DNA of 64,000 bases, taken from Styela clava. Lineage: Eukaryota > Chordata > Ascidiacea > Stolidobranchia > Styelidae. This document shows positions 12,841 to 24,280 of the stretch, in pieces. The DNA lies in assembly GCF_964204865.1 (NCBI RefSeq), contig NC_135262.1, positions 19,459,650 through 19,523,649 of the forward strand, in the 5' to 3' direction. The position numbers and the translations under genes were made by a program. Position 1 is the first letter of the stretch. Each line of letters begins with the position of its first letter. The notes under the pieces are model-generated. The model was not told where the DNA came from and did not search any database. It worked only from the letters and a program-made list of their open reading frames with translations.

Positions 12841-13117
12841 CCTTTAACGGTATATTTACGGTTAAAGGTCAATCGAAACATTTTGTCACACTCCATTGAC
12901 TTTCCCGCCAAATAAAAGCTCTGCTTAATTCCCTGGTGAGAAAATATACAGGTATCATACGGTAAGTAGGCTAAGTTACCGTATAACTTAAGTTCATTCC
13001 GACTCCGCTGGACCAGGAAAAAATAAAGAATATAGAATAAGGGCCAGAGACATGTGTGTAAAGCATGTAAATGACAAAATTAAAAAGATAATTTCGTACA
13101 GGCCTATCCGCTGATCC

Positions 13118-13206
13118 GTGGCGCATCGTGCTAAGCGTTAGGAATACGCTCGCCACCGCAACTCTGATTACCCTTCGTGCAGTCGTGGGTTCGCAGGTTC
13201 TGATCC
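13118..13206 (+). repeat. tRNA-derived SINE copy
   Basis: GTGGCGCATCGTGCTAAGCG resembles a tRNA A box with its variable loop, and about 60 bases later GGGTTCGCAGGTTC resembles a B box. The intervening sequence does not fold into a complete cloverleaf with a matched acceptor stem, so this is a SINE head rather than a tRNA gene. A second, diverged copy lies on the minus strand at 39751-39835 and shares GTGCTAAGCGTTAGG and CTCTGATTAC. Confidence 0.6.
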
Positions 13207-13499
13207 AGGTACTGAAATACCGTACCGCAAGCTGGATCTGTGGATTGTTGACTTGATCAATTTTTGCATAGGATGCAAATCTACTTGAGATTTGATTTCG
13301 TGAGTCTTTGAAAGTTGCCTGATTGCAAATAGGAAGAGCGATGTTCAAATATTTTATTTTTGTATTTGGAGTATTGGACACAAACTTTTCGTAATAAAGA
13401 AAATAGCCTAGCCTTTCAGTAAAAATTACAATCCCAGTGTGGCACAGTTCTGTGATTTCAAGAATAGCCCCCTCGTTAATAGACATCCATCAGTCTATA

Positions 13500-14646
13500 G
13501 TCTACCAATGGCGATAGCAGTGCTGCAGTGAGTGCAAACCCAGAAACCGACCCTCCTTTCAGCCATTACCGAGACAGTCTGGGCCTTCATATTGCAGTAT
13601 TGCAACAAATGACCTGCACAATCTAAAATTATTGCCATTCTGCCATTGGATTCCTCGAAAAAAAATAACCCGATTTACAGTCAATACTGCAAACGGTGGG
13701 ACAAAATTTTACAGTAGCATTCGAGAATCTTTTAATAAAAAACTGCAATTTTAGTCATGCGATGGATGTCGCGATTGACTTAAATTATTATCCAGACAAT
13801 GACTATGCGATCTGACGCATTATGCTATACAGTACAGCTGCTATAAGAGCTTGTTTTAGAGACAATCAGAGTTCGTTTTATTGAACTAGATGTCGGGACA
13901 TCTTGGAATCTGAGAACTGTGCCCTTCCACAGTACAGCACACTATCCAAATTCCAAGAATTTCCCTCCATTTGGCTCAATGAAACAAGCACTCCATGTGT
14001 CTCACAAACGAGGGGCGTCTGGGACCACGACAGATGCTTCATATCACGCCATGCTTGTCTCAATAATAATCTAAATTAATTGCGACTGTCACATGACCAA
14101 AATTGCCGTTTTTTGCTAATAACTTTTCGAATGCTACGCTAAAAGTTTTTTTCCTTCGGTAAATTGGATTATTTTTTTCCAAGGAATTCAATGATGACGT
14201 TACTAGATTGCGCTTTTTTGTAGTATTTTGCTCAACTTCATTAAACTGTATTATTACCAATATTGAGGGACAACAATGTCCAGCTGTCTCCCGAAAGAGG
14301 GGTGTCTGATCATCTGTAAAATGGGTTTCTCTGAAACGGGACAATGTCACCCGATTTGTATAGTGTGCCGTACTGTTCTAATCTCTAACAACTGACAGTA
14401 TGAAAATTTCAGAGCAATTGCTGAATTGGTCCAGTAATTAAAGAGAGAAGTGATTTTTTTTGTAACAACGACAACATACTGACATAATACTGTAATACCA
14501 AATTGATCCATACTGCTATCAGGCCACCTCATGTCTAATAATATTTAAATACATTATATTTATTACTTAACAGCTAAATATTTCCTTTCAGTTATTGACC
14601 ACTTTGCATTTGAGTAAATAACTTTTCTGTAGACCAGCTTGCCAAA
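13500..14646. other. Upstream region of UHRF1
   Basis: No coding exon seen. Just before the UHRF1 start, two acceptor-like sites (TTACTTAACAG near 14573 and TTTCCTTTCAG near 14591) could end a 5'-UTR intron or serve as spliced-leader acceptors; neither can be decided from the sequence. Confidence 0.3.
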
Positions 14647-17109
14647 ATGTGGATTCAAGTAAGAACCTTCGATGGAAAAAAATCTATCAAAATTGACGGA
14701 CTTTCCAAACTTACAAAAATTGAAGATATTCGCGGAAAAATCAAGGAAAAGTTTGAGGTGGATGAGGATAAGCAACGTTTATTTTTTAATGGTAAACAAC
14801 TAGTAGATGGCCACACACTGTTTGATTATAGTATTTGTTTGAATAACATCATTCAATTATTGGAAAGAGTCACTCCTCCAGTCTTGATTAAAGCTGAATT
14901 AGAAGACAGAAATGCAACAGAAAAAGACAATGAAAAAATTGAAGAAAATGTAAAAAATTGTGATTCAGACAGCGGTGTGGATATTGAGGGGAAAAAAGTA
15001 ATCGGTGATAAAATGTTACCTTCTATTGGCCAATACAAAATTTTTGAGCGAGTTGATGCGCAAGATAAAAATATGGGAGCATGGTTTGAAGCAGTTGTAA
15101 TGAAAGTTGAAATGAAATCAAAATCCGAACAACCTGAAATTTTAGAAAACAAATGCATAAATTCAGATGATTTCTGCAAGCCTGTTATAGTTCAGAAGCA
15201 GACTTCGATGGAAAACTTTGTTTCTGTAAAGAGTAACGATAATGTTGCGAGTTATGAAAATAAGGAAAATGTTGCTCCCGCATTCGATGATTGTAAACCA
15301 TCTAGCTCGAATACAGAAACTGTTATCAATGGCAACACTAATGAAGCTGATCTTCTGTACCATGTAAAGTTTGAACAGTATGATGAAATAGAAATTGTAT
15401 CAAATGGAATGATACGTCCACGAGCTCGCAAGCTTCTAGAATGGAGTGAATTTGACATTGGTGATGTTGTAATGGCTAATTACAACATTGACAACCCAAA
15501 AGAAAGAGGATTTTGGTACGATTGCATAGTTATTGAAAAAAAGGAACGCAGAAAATACAAAAATTTGAAGGTCCAAATTTTATTAACTTCTGACAAAACA
15601 TTGCAACCATGTAAAATTGTTTTTGTGGAAGAAATATTTCAAATTGAAAAACCAGGCTCATTGGAAAACAGAGTGGAAGATGAGCAGGAAGTGCCTGTAA
15701 AACGACATACCATGACTGATCCAGAATGCTCTCATTGCAATGACAAACCAAATTGTAAATGTAAGGAATGTGGTTGTCATGTGTGTGGCGAAAAGAAAGA
15801 CTTCGACAAAACATTATTATGTGACGAATGTAATTTACCTTTCCACACATTCTGTCTCAATCCACCTCTTGAAAACCTTCCTGATGTTGATGACTGGTAC
15901 TGCCCTCTTTGTCGAAATGATAAGTCTGAGGTTGTTATGGCTGGAGAAAGGTTGAAAGAAAGTAAGAAAAAATCGAAAATGAAATCGGCAACTTCAACTA
16001 CACAACGTGATTGGGGGAAAGGAATGGCGTGTGTTGGGAGAAGTAAAGTCTGTACTATAGTACCCTCAAACCACTTCGGCCCAATACCTGGAATCCCTGT
16101 TGGGAGTCTTTGGAAATTTCGTGTCCAGGTTAGTGAGGCTGGTGTTCACCGACCCCACGTTTCTGGCATCCATGGTAAAGGAACTGATGCTTGCTATTCC
16201 ATTGTTCTCGCTGGTGGATATGAAGATGACGAAGACAATGGAGAGGAATTCACATATACAGGAAGTGGGGGTCGTGACCTTTCAGGAAACAAAAGAACCG
16301 CTGAACAATCATGTGACCAAGTTCTTACCAAAAGCAATTTATCAATTGCTAGATCTTGTGATGCAAAGCTTGATAGCATCAAAGGTAATGTTGCAAAAGA
16401 TTGGAAGAAAGGATCACCAATAAGAGTTGTACGTAACTACAAAGGTGCAAAGCATAGTGAATATGCTCCCGAGGATGGAAATAGATATGATGGAATTTAT
16501 AAGGTCGTAAAATATTGGCCAGAAAAGGGAAAGTCTGGTTTTATTGTATGGCGTTATTTGTTTCGACGTGATGATTCTGAACCTGCTCCTTGGACTAAAG
16601 AAGGTAAAAAGAAAGCAAAAAATTTGGGATTGGTCTTACAGTATCCTGATGGTTATCTTGAGTCCCAGGCCACTAAAGAAGATGATAAGAAAAGTAAAAA
16701 GAGAAAGAGAGAATCAGAAGTTGGTGCTGGAGGATCTCCAAACAAAAAATCTAAAATTATAGCATATAAAATCGCTGCAGATGTGAAAGAATTCATCAAA
16801 TTAGATGAAGCTAATTCCAAGCTTTGGGATGAAGTGAAAGAATGTGCTGAAGAAGGACAAATTAATTTTTTTCAAAAACTTGAAGAGGTTTTTACATGTA
16901 TTTGTTGTCAAGATGTTGTCTATAAACCTATTACTTCAGAGTGTAAGCATAATATTTGCAAATCTTGTCTAAAACGATCTTTCAATGCTGAAGTTTATTC
17001 CTGTCCAACTTGCCGTTTTGAACTTGGAAAAAATTACAAATTTGTCGTTAATGAAAATTTACAAAATGCTCTGCTGAAATTATTACCAGGCTATGATAAT
17101 GGTCGGTAA
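14647..17109 (+). CDS. UHRF1: E3 ubiquitin-protein ligase UHRF1, intronless
   Basis: This single open frame of 820 aa has all UHRF1 domains in order. The ubiquitin-like domain is at 1-74, the tandem Tudor region at about 128-338, the PHD finger at about 360-424 (Cys-rich, with LLCDECNLPFHTFCL), the SRA/YDG domain at about 472-640 and the RING at about 750-790 (CICCQDV...CKHNICKSC...CPTC). The SRA holds GPIPGIPVGSLW, the NKR finger (GNKRTAEQSC, about 547-556) that inserts into hemimethylated CpG DNA in known homologues, and YDGIYKVVKYWPEKGKSGF. The family reads hemimethylated DNA and histone H3, ubiquitinates H3 and recruits DNMT1 to keep CpG methylation after replication. Human UHRF1 is 793 aa, so this is full length. 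The start ATG (GCCAAAATG) opens directly on the ubiquitin fold. Lack of introns contrasts with every other gene here. NUF2 follows 1.4 kb downstream on the same strand. Confidence 0.97.
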   Translation: MWIQVRTFDGKKSIKIDGLSKLTKIEDIRGKIKEKFEVDEDKQRLFFNGKQLVDGHTLFDYSICLNNIIQLLERVTPPVLIKAELEDRNATEKDNEKIEENVKNCDSDSGVDIEGKKVIGDKMLPSIGQYKIFERVDAQDKNMGAWFEAVVMKVEMKSKSEQPEILENKCINSDDFCKPVIVQKQTSMENFVSVKSNDNVASYENKENVAPAFDDCKPSSSNTETVINGNTNEADLLYHVKFEQYDEIEIVSNGMIRPRARKLLEWSEFDIGDVVMANYNIDNPKERGFWYDCIVIEKKERRKYKNLKVQILLTSDKTLQPCKIVFVEEIFQIEKPGSLENRVEDEQEVPVKRHTMTDPECSHCNDKPNCKCKECGCHVCGEKKDFDKTLLCDECNLPFHTFCLNPPLENLPDVDDWYCPLCRNDKSEVVMAGERLKESKKKSKMKSATSTTQRDWGKGMACVGRSKVCTIVPSNHFGPIPGIPVGSLWKFRVQVSEAGVHRPHVSGIHGKGTDACYSIVLAGGYEDDEDNGEEFTYTGSGGRDLSGNKRTAEQSCDQVLTKSNLSIARSCDAKLDSIKGNVAKDWKKGSPIRVVRNYKGAKHSEYAPEDGNRYDGIYKVVKYWPEKGKSGFIVWRYLFRRDDSEPAPWTKEGKKKAKNLGLVLQYPDGYLESQATKEDDKKSKKRKRESEVGAGGSPNKKSKIIAYKIAADVKEFIKLDEANSKLWDEVKECAEEGQINFFQKLEEVFTCICCQDVVYKPITSECKHNICKSCLKRSFNAEVYSCPTCRFELGKNYKFVVNENLQNALLKLLPGYDNGR

Positions 17110-18551
17110 GACATCGACAAATGTCAGTTAAGGTACTGTAATACAATGAGCGAGATTTTCTTTTCTAGCTGCTGTTTCGATTCAAAATTTTTGTTAGTAG
17201 TGGGGTAGTGTAAGATGTGATTTGCATGTTGAACAGAATGCTACCGATATAAACCTGTTAGTACAATTTAAAATTTGTTTAAGAAATTGAGAATTTCATC
17301 CCTAATATTTCGTCCTGGACAGATGTGTTGTAACTTGTAACTACTCTACCTTATCCAAGTTGGTGTATCAGGATTTTATATTTATAACACCTCATTTTTG
17401 AAATTGTGTTTATTTTGAACTTTTCATGGTAGGGACTCAGGGAGGTAGTTGCATATTAAAAATTTGGTAAGTGTGAGCCGGTGGCAGCGGTTAGCATTTT
17501 CTTTGTTTTGCTTGTTGTGTACATATGTTTTGTTGATTTGATGTTTTCTTTTATACTAATTAAATAAATCGGAGCCAACTTTGAATACTATCTTCTCAAA
17601 ACTATATCGATCAAACTTCATTTTGTTCCAACTGTCTCCGAGTCGTATTTGTTTAGTTCTGGAGACGTTTACATCTTTTATCTTGTTCGAAATTGTCTGA
17701 ACAAGTCTACAGACCAACTTTTCCATGATTTTGGGAAGATAATATATGGAATATTGTATTTTAAAATTAAGATAGTATGGTGTTGAAAATAGTTCCTAAA
17801 AGTTTCTATGTGTGAGTTTTAGCAATATCTGTAAAAACCCCATCACAACTCTGTAACAATGTTTTAGCAATATTATCTTAGAATGAAAACATAACAATGA
17901 TTTATCTCTAGTGTGTATCGTACGCCAACTAAATTATTTAATTAAATTATCGATACACTTTAATCACTGTTTTTGAGCACTACTGGTAAAAAAGGGTAAC
18001 AATATAACATTTTTAAAAGCTTCTTTGTTTGAAAAATTTTGCATTGATATTATTGCATATTAAATACATGTTATTAAATGGATCAATGCACTACCCATAT
18101 TATGATGCTTTGTTGAAGAATTTCTGAATGGTTGCTTTTTATTCTGGATGCAATCTTACTATTAAATACATTATTGTACATAGGTCAAATGTACCGAATT
18201 GGTTGATACTTAATAATACACACCTACTTTTCTTGAATTACTTTTCGTTTTTTTATATGTCAGAAGATTAAACTGTTGTTTCTGCTTGTTCAAGTTTATG
18301 TTGAATGTATTGTTATATTTTCACTCAATCAAGGGCATGCAGAATATTTAGTTCATTCATCTTATTCCAATTTTGGACTAAAAGTTAAGTTAGATTGTGA
18401 AGTTTGTTGTTTCAGCTGGTTATACTGTTATGTACCTGTTGGGCTCTTCCTATTTTATACAATATGATATTCATTCCTTCTTTTTGTAAATAGATATAGA
18501 ATAGCTTATGCACCATTCAGTTTTAAAATATTAATATTTCGATACAAAGCG
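17110..18551 (+). other. UHRF1 3' region and UHRF1-NUF2 intergenic spacer
   Basis: AT-rich sequence with no supported exon. A canonical AATAAA at 17563-17568, about 450 bases after the stop, is a plausible UHRF1 polyadenylation signal. Short frames here have no coding character. Confidence 0.4.
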
Positions 18552-21500
18552 ATGGTGATGCCGGATATGACAAATTTTGTTATTCCTGTTTTGGAATTGG
18601 AGGAAATTATCAATTGCCTGAGAGAGGGTGTGTTGGGTGAAATTGCAATGGACATTCTGCCTGAACATTTAAAGAACCCCACGGTGAACTTTTCTAAATG
18701 ATAGCACTCATTCTAACTATACTAACTAACACTTTAGGTTTGCAATTGTTAGCTGATGAATTAGAAACCTAGTGATAATTGTGATGTTGTTCATCTACTA
18801 CATCATTGGTTCTTAAACTGGGGTCCGCGAAGCGATTTTAGGGGGACCGCAAGACAGCTTCAACCTTGGCACAGAAGCACTGCTTTTACAGTGTTTCTCC
18901 AAAGGACGACATGCTCTACCGAAGAGTTTTATAACATAACAAACTTTAGTGAACGTGGCAAGTATTACAAATCAGAGCGTATTGTTTATGGAGGGCATGT
19001 GCATCAGATTTTAAATTTTTTTTTGGGGTAATCTAAAAATGCCCCCCCCCCCCCATCATAAAAAATAAACTTAGATAAACGATTCATATGTGAAATTTGA
19101 ATTTGCTGTGATAAGTGATGAAAGAAAAAAAAACCACAGTGGCACCGTCTTATCCCGATGTCGCTAAGATGGCCCTAAAAACGTTCATTCCATTTACAAC
19201 AACTTGCGAATGTGAGGCATCTTTTTCTACGTTACTCGCTATTAAAACAAAATGTCGGAACAGATTGTTGGAATGTGAGACATGATTTGAAAGTTGAGTT
19301 ATCCAAAACAGAACCCAAGGTAGAGGAACTAGTGGAAGCCAAACAGGCTCATTGAACTTCAGTTTTAATGTCATTCAATAGATGAATGCTTGATATACCG
19401 CGTTGCTATTTGCTTTCATTTCTTTGGTGGACCGCGAGTCATCAGAAAAATTGCAAGAGGACTGTTATGCATAATTTTTCAAAAAGTTTGAGAACCACTG
19501 ATCTACATTTTCATTTATATAATGTTTCATCACAATTCACAATATTATTTTATAGACATAGATTCCTATCAACAAGTAACACGATTAAAAATTATTCCAA
19601 TTATAGGGCTTGAACACGAAAGGGCGAAACTTGAAAAAGCTGTTTTAATAATATATATATATATATATTAAACTTTTAAAATATTAAATTTTTTTTTATT
19701 TCATTCCAGCTCAGTGGTTCCCAAACTTTTTAAAAAAAATTCCATGACGGACCCCTTGCAATTTTTTTCACTGATTCCCGGCCTTAAGAGATTAGGACAA
19801 AAAATCAATGCGCTGTATAGTGAAACGAACAAAAAGCCCAACTCCAATGACATGTGTGTGACATCCAGTCTGTTTCGGTATTTAGTAAACATGCAGAAGA
19901 CCAGCGTGAGCTACAGTTCTGCAATTAGTAAACTTGTAATGGTAGCAGTCGACCTCTTTCTGTGATATTCCAAGCCTACAGCTATGTGACATCACAATGG
20001 GGCTGCGTGATCGAAACAGAAAGTGAAGAATCAGTGTCTCCAGTGGTGATTGCGAGGCAGCAAAAGGCGGCAATTGTGTATTTGCAAATTAAAGCACTCA
20101 ATTTTGATGTCACGCTATTAGCCGTATTACAGATTTGTTTCGCGGACCCTCCGAAGGTGTGTCACAGACCCCAAAAGGTCCGCGGACCCCAGTTTGGGAA
20201 CCACTGTTCTAGCTAATAATAATTTTATTTTTAGCCTGCTGTCATGATGCAGCTCTGCCTAAGCATGCTAAACAAAATGGGAATTGAAATCAGCACCCTA
20301 TGCCAACCAAGATTGAGTAGTTCGATGGTGTTGAAGCATCCTGACACATATACAAACACTTTCAAACTTATACATATTTTCATCATTATGTAAGTTACAT
20401 ATAAGTTGTTGTACTTGATTTAGCATTAAGAATAGACTGAATATAAATTAAGACATATCATTTTTCTTTTCGGTAATTGATCAAAAATATAATTATGTTT
20501 CAAAAAAATGTTTCAGAAAGAAGACTGTTCCTCTTTTTGGTAACCAGTTAGCTCTAACGGATTTAACTACACCACGTAAGTAATAACAATTTTTAATGAA
20601 TAGTATCTATCAGTTCGATTTATGATACAACACTATTTTAAGTTGAAAATCGAATTATGGCAACTAATGGTTGAGTAGCAAGATTTAATAACAAAATTAA
20701 GTTTTGCTTACATATAATAAAACTGAATTGAAAATTAAACAAAAATGTATTTATTCAGAAATTTATAATAGCCTTTTAACCCAGTATGAAAATTTAGCGG
20801 AAACTCATGTTACGTTAGGGATTGAAGGTGGTGGATTCAATATAAATCCTCATCATATATAGTATAAACATCATATACTATTGATATATGTTGCCTTAAG
20901 GCTAAGGTTTTACTTTTGTTTTAAACAGGATGGAAGAAAGTGGAGAAATTTGTTTCTGCTTGCATTAATTATTTCAAGTCTTGGGATGGTAATAATGAAG
21001 TATGGGAGGAGATATATTCGGCCAGTGTAAGATACTTAATAATAAACTCTTTTTCCTGGAATAGCAAGTTTATTCAAGCTACGAGGTCAATCTTTAATTC
21101 TTAATCATAGTATAGTAACTTAGAAATAAGTGAAGGGAATTTCAACACAACACAGGTTTTAATGAATTTTCTTGTTTGTTTTCATCAAGGCTGCAGCTGA
21201 AGATGAATACAGGGTACTTACAGAAGAAACGTCCTGTAATGAAGATAAAATTTCGGAATTGAAATCGTATAATGAAGAACATAGGCCAAAGTAGCATTTT
21301 CACATCTCTCTAACATAACTATGGATAAACATGTGATATATTAATGCAAATATGGCCTTGTAAATGGCCAGGGTTGGTTATTTAATCATATATGAAAATG
21401 CATCACAATCTCTGATAACTGTACAGAATAATGATGATCAATTTACAAATGCAAACTTACATAAAATTTAACCTGTGTTTGTACTTTTTTAATTGAATTG

Positions 21501-24280
21501 TGTTATTTGAATTGATCACAGGAGACAAGAGTTAGGAGAAAAAAATGCAAAACTTGAATTAGAAGTTGAAGAATGCCACAAACGCAAAGCAGAAAAAGAA
21601 TTAGTGAAAGATTCACTGAAAAAACAATATTCAGAAGTAGCGACTTTTTACGTAAGATTTTATGATATGATATAATTATCTGTCTCTAGTAAGCGATGTT
21701 AGTTAGATAATTCGCAAAAATGTTTTCAAGCAATAAAAATCTTTGACATGGTGGTTCTTTAGGCATTGCAGATGTCCTAATTTCAAGAAATAATTCTTAT
21801 TAATTTGAGTGATGATAATTCTTTGTCTGAGTTGCTATGGGAACCAATGTATCAATTTAGAATATTATGAAATAATAATAGTAATTTTAAGATTATCTGT
21901 CAAAATATAAATGTGCTGTGCTGAATGCATTCCAAAAATTTTAATGAGTTGTTTGTATAATTGTAGTTTTATGTTTAATTTTGTATATGCAAACATTGTT
22001 TAGGACAAAAAAGCGAAATACATAGATAAATTGAAAGAAGAGAAAGAAGATCTTCTCACAAAAGTTGTTTCAAGCCCAAAACGTCACATGGAGAGAAAAC
22101 AGGCTATTTCACAGAAGGTTAAAATATCAGAAGAAAAACAGGTTTGTTTTAAAGCATTTGACTCCCCTCTTATCAATAGAATTTGTATATATGTATTAAG
22201 GTTATTGTCTAGCCTTGGTCGGAACAAGCTGCTACTGCTAGATTAAAATCTACTATAGTTTTGGAACAGAGTGGACACCTAGGGGCGATGAAAAATCCCA
22301 TATATCATTAAAGTGTCAAACTGACATATTCGTATACATGTTCTATTTTAAAAATGCCAGGGATTTGCTGCTCGAAATAATTTATTTGAAACACCAGTAT
22401 AAGACGATCAGGAGTACCAGTTTTAGGTCGGCTATATTCATACTAACACATTACTAGTGTTGCACATTGCACTGTATTTGAAAAAAAAAGACCCAAGCTA
22501 GTCATCAATAGCGAGTAAACCATGCGATACACCTGGTGATGTTCATGATAATGACATGGCATGAATTTAAGATGAACTAAGGTAAACACCGAATTCTTGG
22601 ATTATTTGATCTGACACTACTATTAGTTTTAGCCACTGGGCAATCGCATCCGCAAATACCATATTTAGCTAAAATCAATAAGAAAAGTAGACTCAATAAC
22701 AATTGCTTCATTTAGATCGAGGCACAAGAGAGGTTACGAGAGGCTGAAAGAGTAATATCTGTAATGGAAACGATGGCACAAACTGTAGCTGATGCTGTTC
22801 AGACAGCTAAAGATAATAAAAATTTGAAGGAAAATAAAAAGTGAGCGGCCTTTCACGACTATTTTTGAACTCGTAGTTAGCTGGAAACTGTAATTCTGTT
22901 GATATTTAGAAATTTCCACACTAGTTATGTTCTTAGATTAATTTCCCATGAGACTGTGGTTCTCCGTTTGATTTAATGTACTTAGCGGATTTCTTTTATT
23001 TGTGATTGTATTAATATATCTATTATATTAAGTTTGTAATGTCTCAATCATTGATTGGCAAAACATCAATTGATCTTTAGGATTAGGACGTAATATGACC
23101 AAAATATTTTTTATAGCAGATTAGCAAACATGGACTGTAGGTGGGAAATTGTTTTGAACATTTCATTTTTTTCACTAATTGCGTTTTCATTTGTACAGGA
23201 AAATTGAATCAGAGAAGCAGGCCCAGTCCTATGAAATTGACAATAACAAGTTAGCAGTAATGGAAGATACTCAGGAGTTTACCCATTTGAAACAACAGTC
23301 TGCAACACTGCGTGAAAAAATGTCTCGTATGGCAGTGAGAGCTAAGCAGAGAAACAGTGAATACACAAGCACTATGACGAACCTAGCAAGGTTAGTTTAT
23401 GTTTGAAAGGTGCATTTGCAGCATATTATTGGCATAATTAAAATACTTGGGGTATGGAATTTGTTAGGAATCATTACTAATTGTTAACTTGGCTAAAATG
23501 TTGTGTATTTCTTATCTTGCAACGTTTTCAGAGAAAAAGAGACCTTGCGATCACAAGCTGGTGAAATACATGAAGAAGTTATTAAGGAAGAAGCTGAGAT
23601 CAGATCGTTGCGCAATAAGTTTAAGGAGGTTGCATCAAATCATGAAAAAGTTGTGAAAGATATCTCGGATAAAAAACAGGGGGTGAGTTTTGTTTCCATT
23701 TTTGAGGTGTTTGAATGTTGAATCAAATACAGGTTATATGAATTCTTGTGTAAAGCATCTGTGTCAATATTACACAATTTGGAATAGTCGAAAATCGGAA
23801 AGTTTGTGTTCTTTTGGTGTAGTGTCAATTTGGATTCGAACTATTCCAGTGACTGTCAAATTCAACTTGGTGTGGTGTGCAGTATTGCACGCTCCCGTGG
23901 TTTGTGTACCAATATGGCTGTAACTAATTTTGTTCGCTTACTTTCAAGTTGTGTGAAGGGACAGAAGCCTATGGGCAGGGGGTATGTTTACTTGGTTAAC
24001 ACGAACAGTGTCCGAACTCGTAATAGAACTAAAATAGGGAAAATTAGAATAAATTATAGCCAAACCCTAACTTGGTACACATACTACGGGAATACCTAAT
24101 ATTGGAAGTAATGAACTGTTGAATACAAACAAAATGCTCTTTGATTTTTCGAATCCTAATCTTCATCAATCTCTTTCCATGAAGCTTATAAGCGCGATAG
24201 ATTCATATTCGATGAGAGTGGCGAAACAGCTTGTCAATTGCAAAGTGAATCACATCATGAAGGAAATGGATAACTCCTGA
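18552..24280 (+). CDS. NUF2: Kinetochore protein NUF2, 11 exons, 458 aa
   Basis: Exons: 18552-18683, 20235-20389, 20517-20575, 20929-21026, 21190-21290, 21522-21651, 22004-22141, 22716-22840, 23199-23390, 23532-23682 and 24185-24280. All junctions are GT-AG and the phases join into one frame of 458 aa, against 464 in human NUF2. The first about 150 residues fit the calponin-homology domain that binds microtubules in the NDC80 complex (for example KFVSACINYFKSWDG). The rest is Lys/Glu-rich coiled coil, including VVSSPKRHMERKQA, which aligns with the conserved VDSPEKLKNYKEKM region. The last exon (LISAIDSYSMRVAKQL to MDNS) matches the C-terminal helix that joins SPC24/SPC25 in the family. Acceptors of exons 5 and 11 are AAG instead of CAG/TAG. 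Intron 1 (1.55 kb) holds two hAT relics. The exon borders are my own reading. Confidence 0.9.
18804..19500 (+). mobile_element. hAT element relic in NUF2 intron 1
   Basis: The left end CATTGGTTCTTAAACTGG and right end AGTTTGAGAACCACTG are imperfect hAT-type inverted repeats. Flanking sequence shares CTACAT (left ATCTACTACAT, right ATCTACAT), a decayed 8-bp target duplication. The interior keeps the C-terminal part of a transposase gene. Confidence 0.75.
19151..19355 (+). pseudogene. hAT (ZBED5-like) transposase C-terminal fragment, frame-broken
   Basis: The open frame from 19151 shows ALKTFIPFTTTCECEASFS and then AIKTKCRNRLLECE, the signature of the hAT dimerisation region (compare the usual L-L-P-F-x-T-T-Y-L-C-E-A-G-F-S...K-T-K-x-R-N-R-L). 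It meets a TGA near 19285, and the expected continuation (RHDLKVELSK to a stop at 19353-19355) runs in the next frame. It is therefore a dead remnant with a frameshift. It is in sense with NUF2 but intronic. Confidence 0.8.
19712..20206. mobile_element. hAT MITE, 495 bp, in NUF2 intron 1
   Basis: The ends CAGTGGTTCCCAAACTTT and CAGTTTGGGAACCACTG are near-perfect inverted repeats. The flanking 8-mers TTCCAGCT (19704-19711) and TTCTAGCT (20207-20214) match at 7 of 8 positions. It lies 28 bp upstream of the NUF2 exon 2 acceptor, so the insertion sits close to a splice site. No transposase frame. An (AT)n run is at about 19651-19669, just outside. Confidence 0.85.

Noticed and set aside
13118..13206. 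True tRNA gene
   Set aside because: A- and B-box-like blocks are present, but the acceptor and anticodon stems do not pair convincingly and a diverged second copy exists, so SINE is the better reading.
12971..13486. 171-codon minus-strand open frame
   Set aside because: It overlaps the SINE at 13118-13206 in antisense and has no recognisable domain or splice context; likely chance.
15163..16762. Several secondary frames of 60-108 codons on both strands
   Set aside because: They are shadows of the UHRF1 frame.
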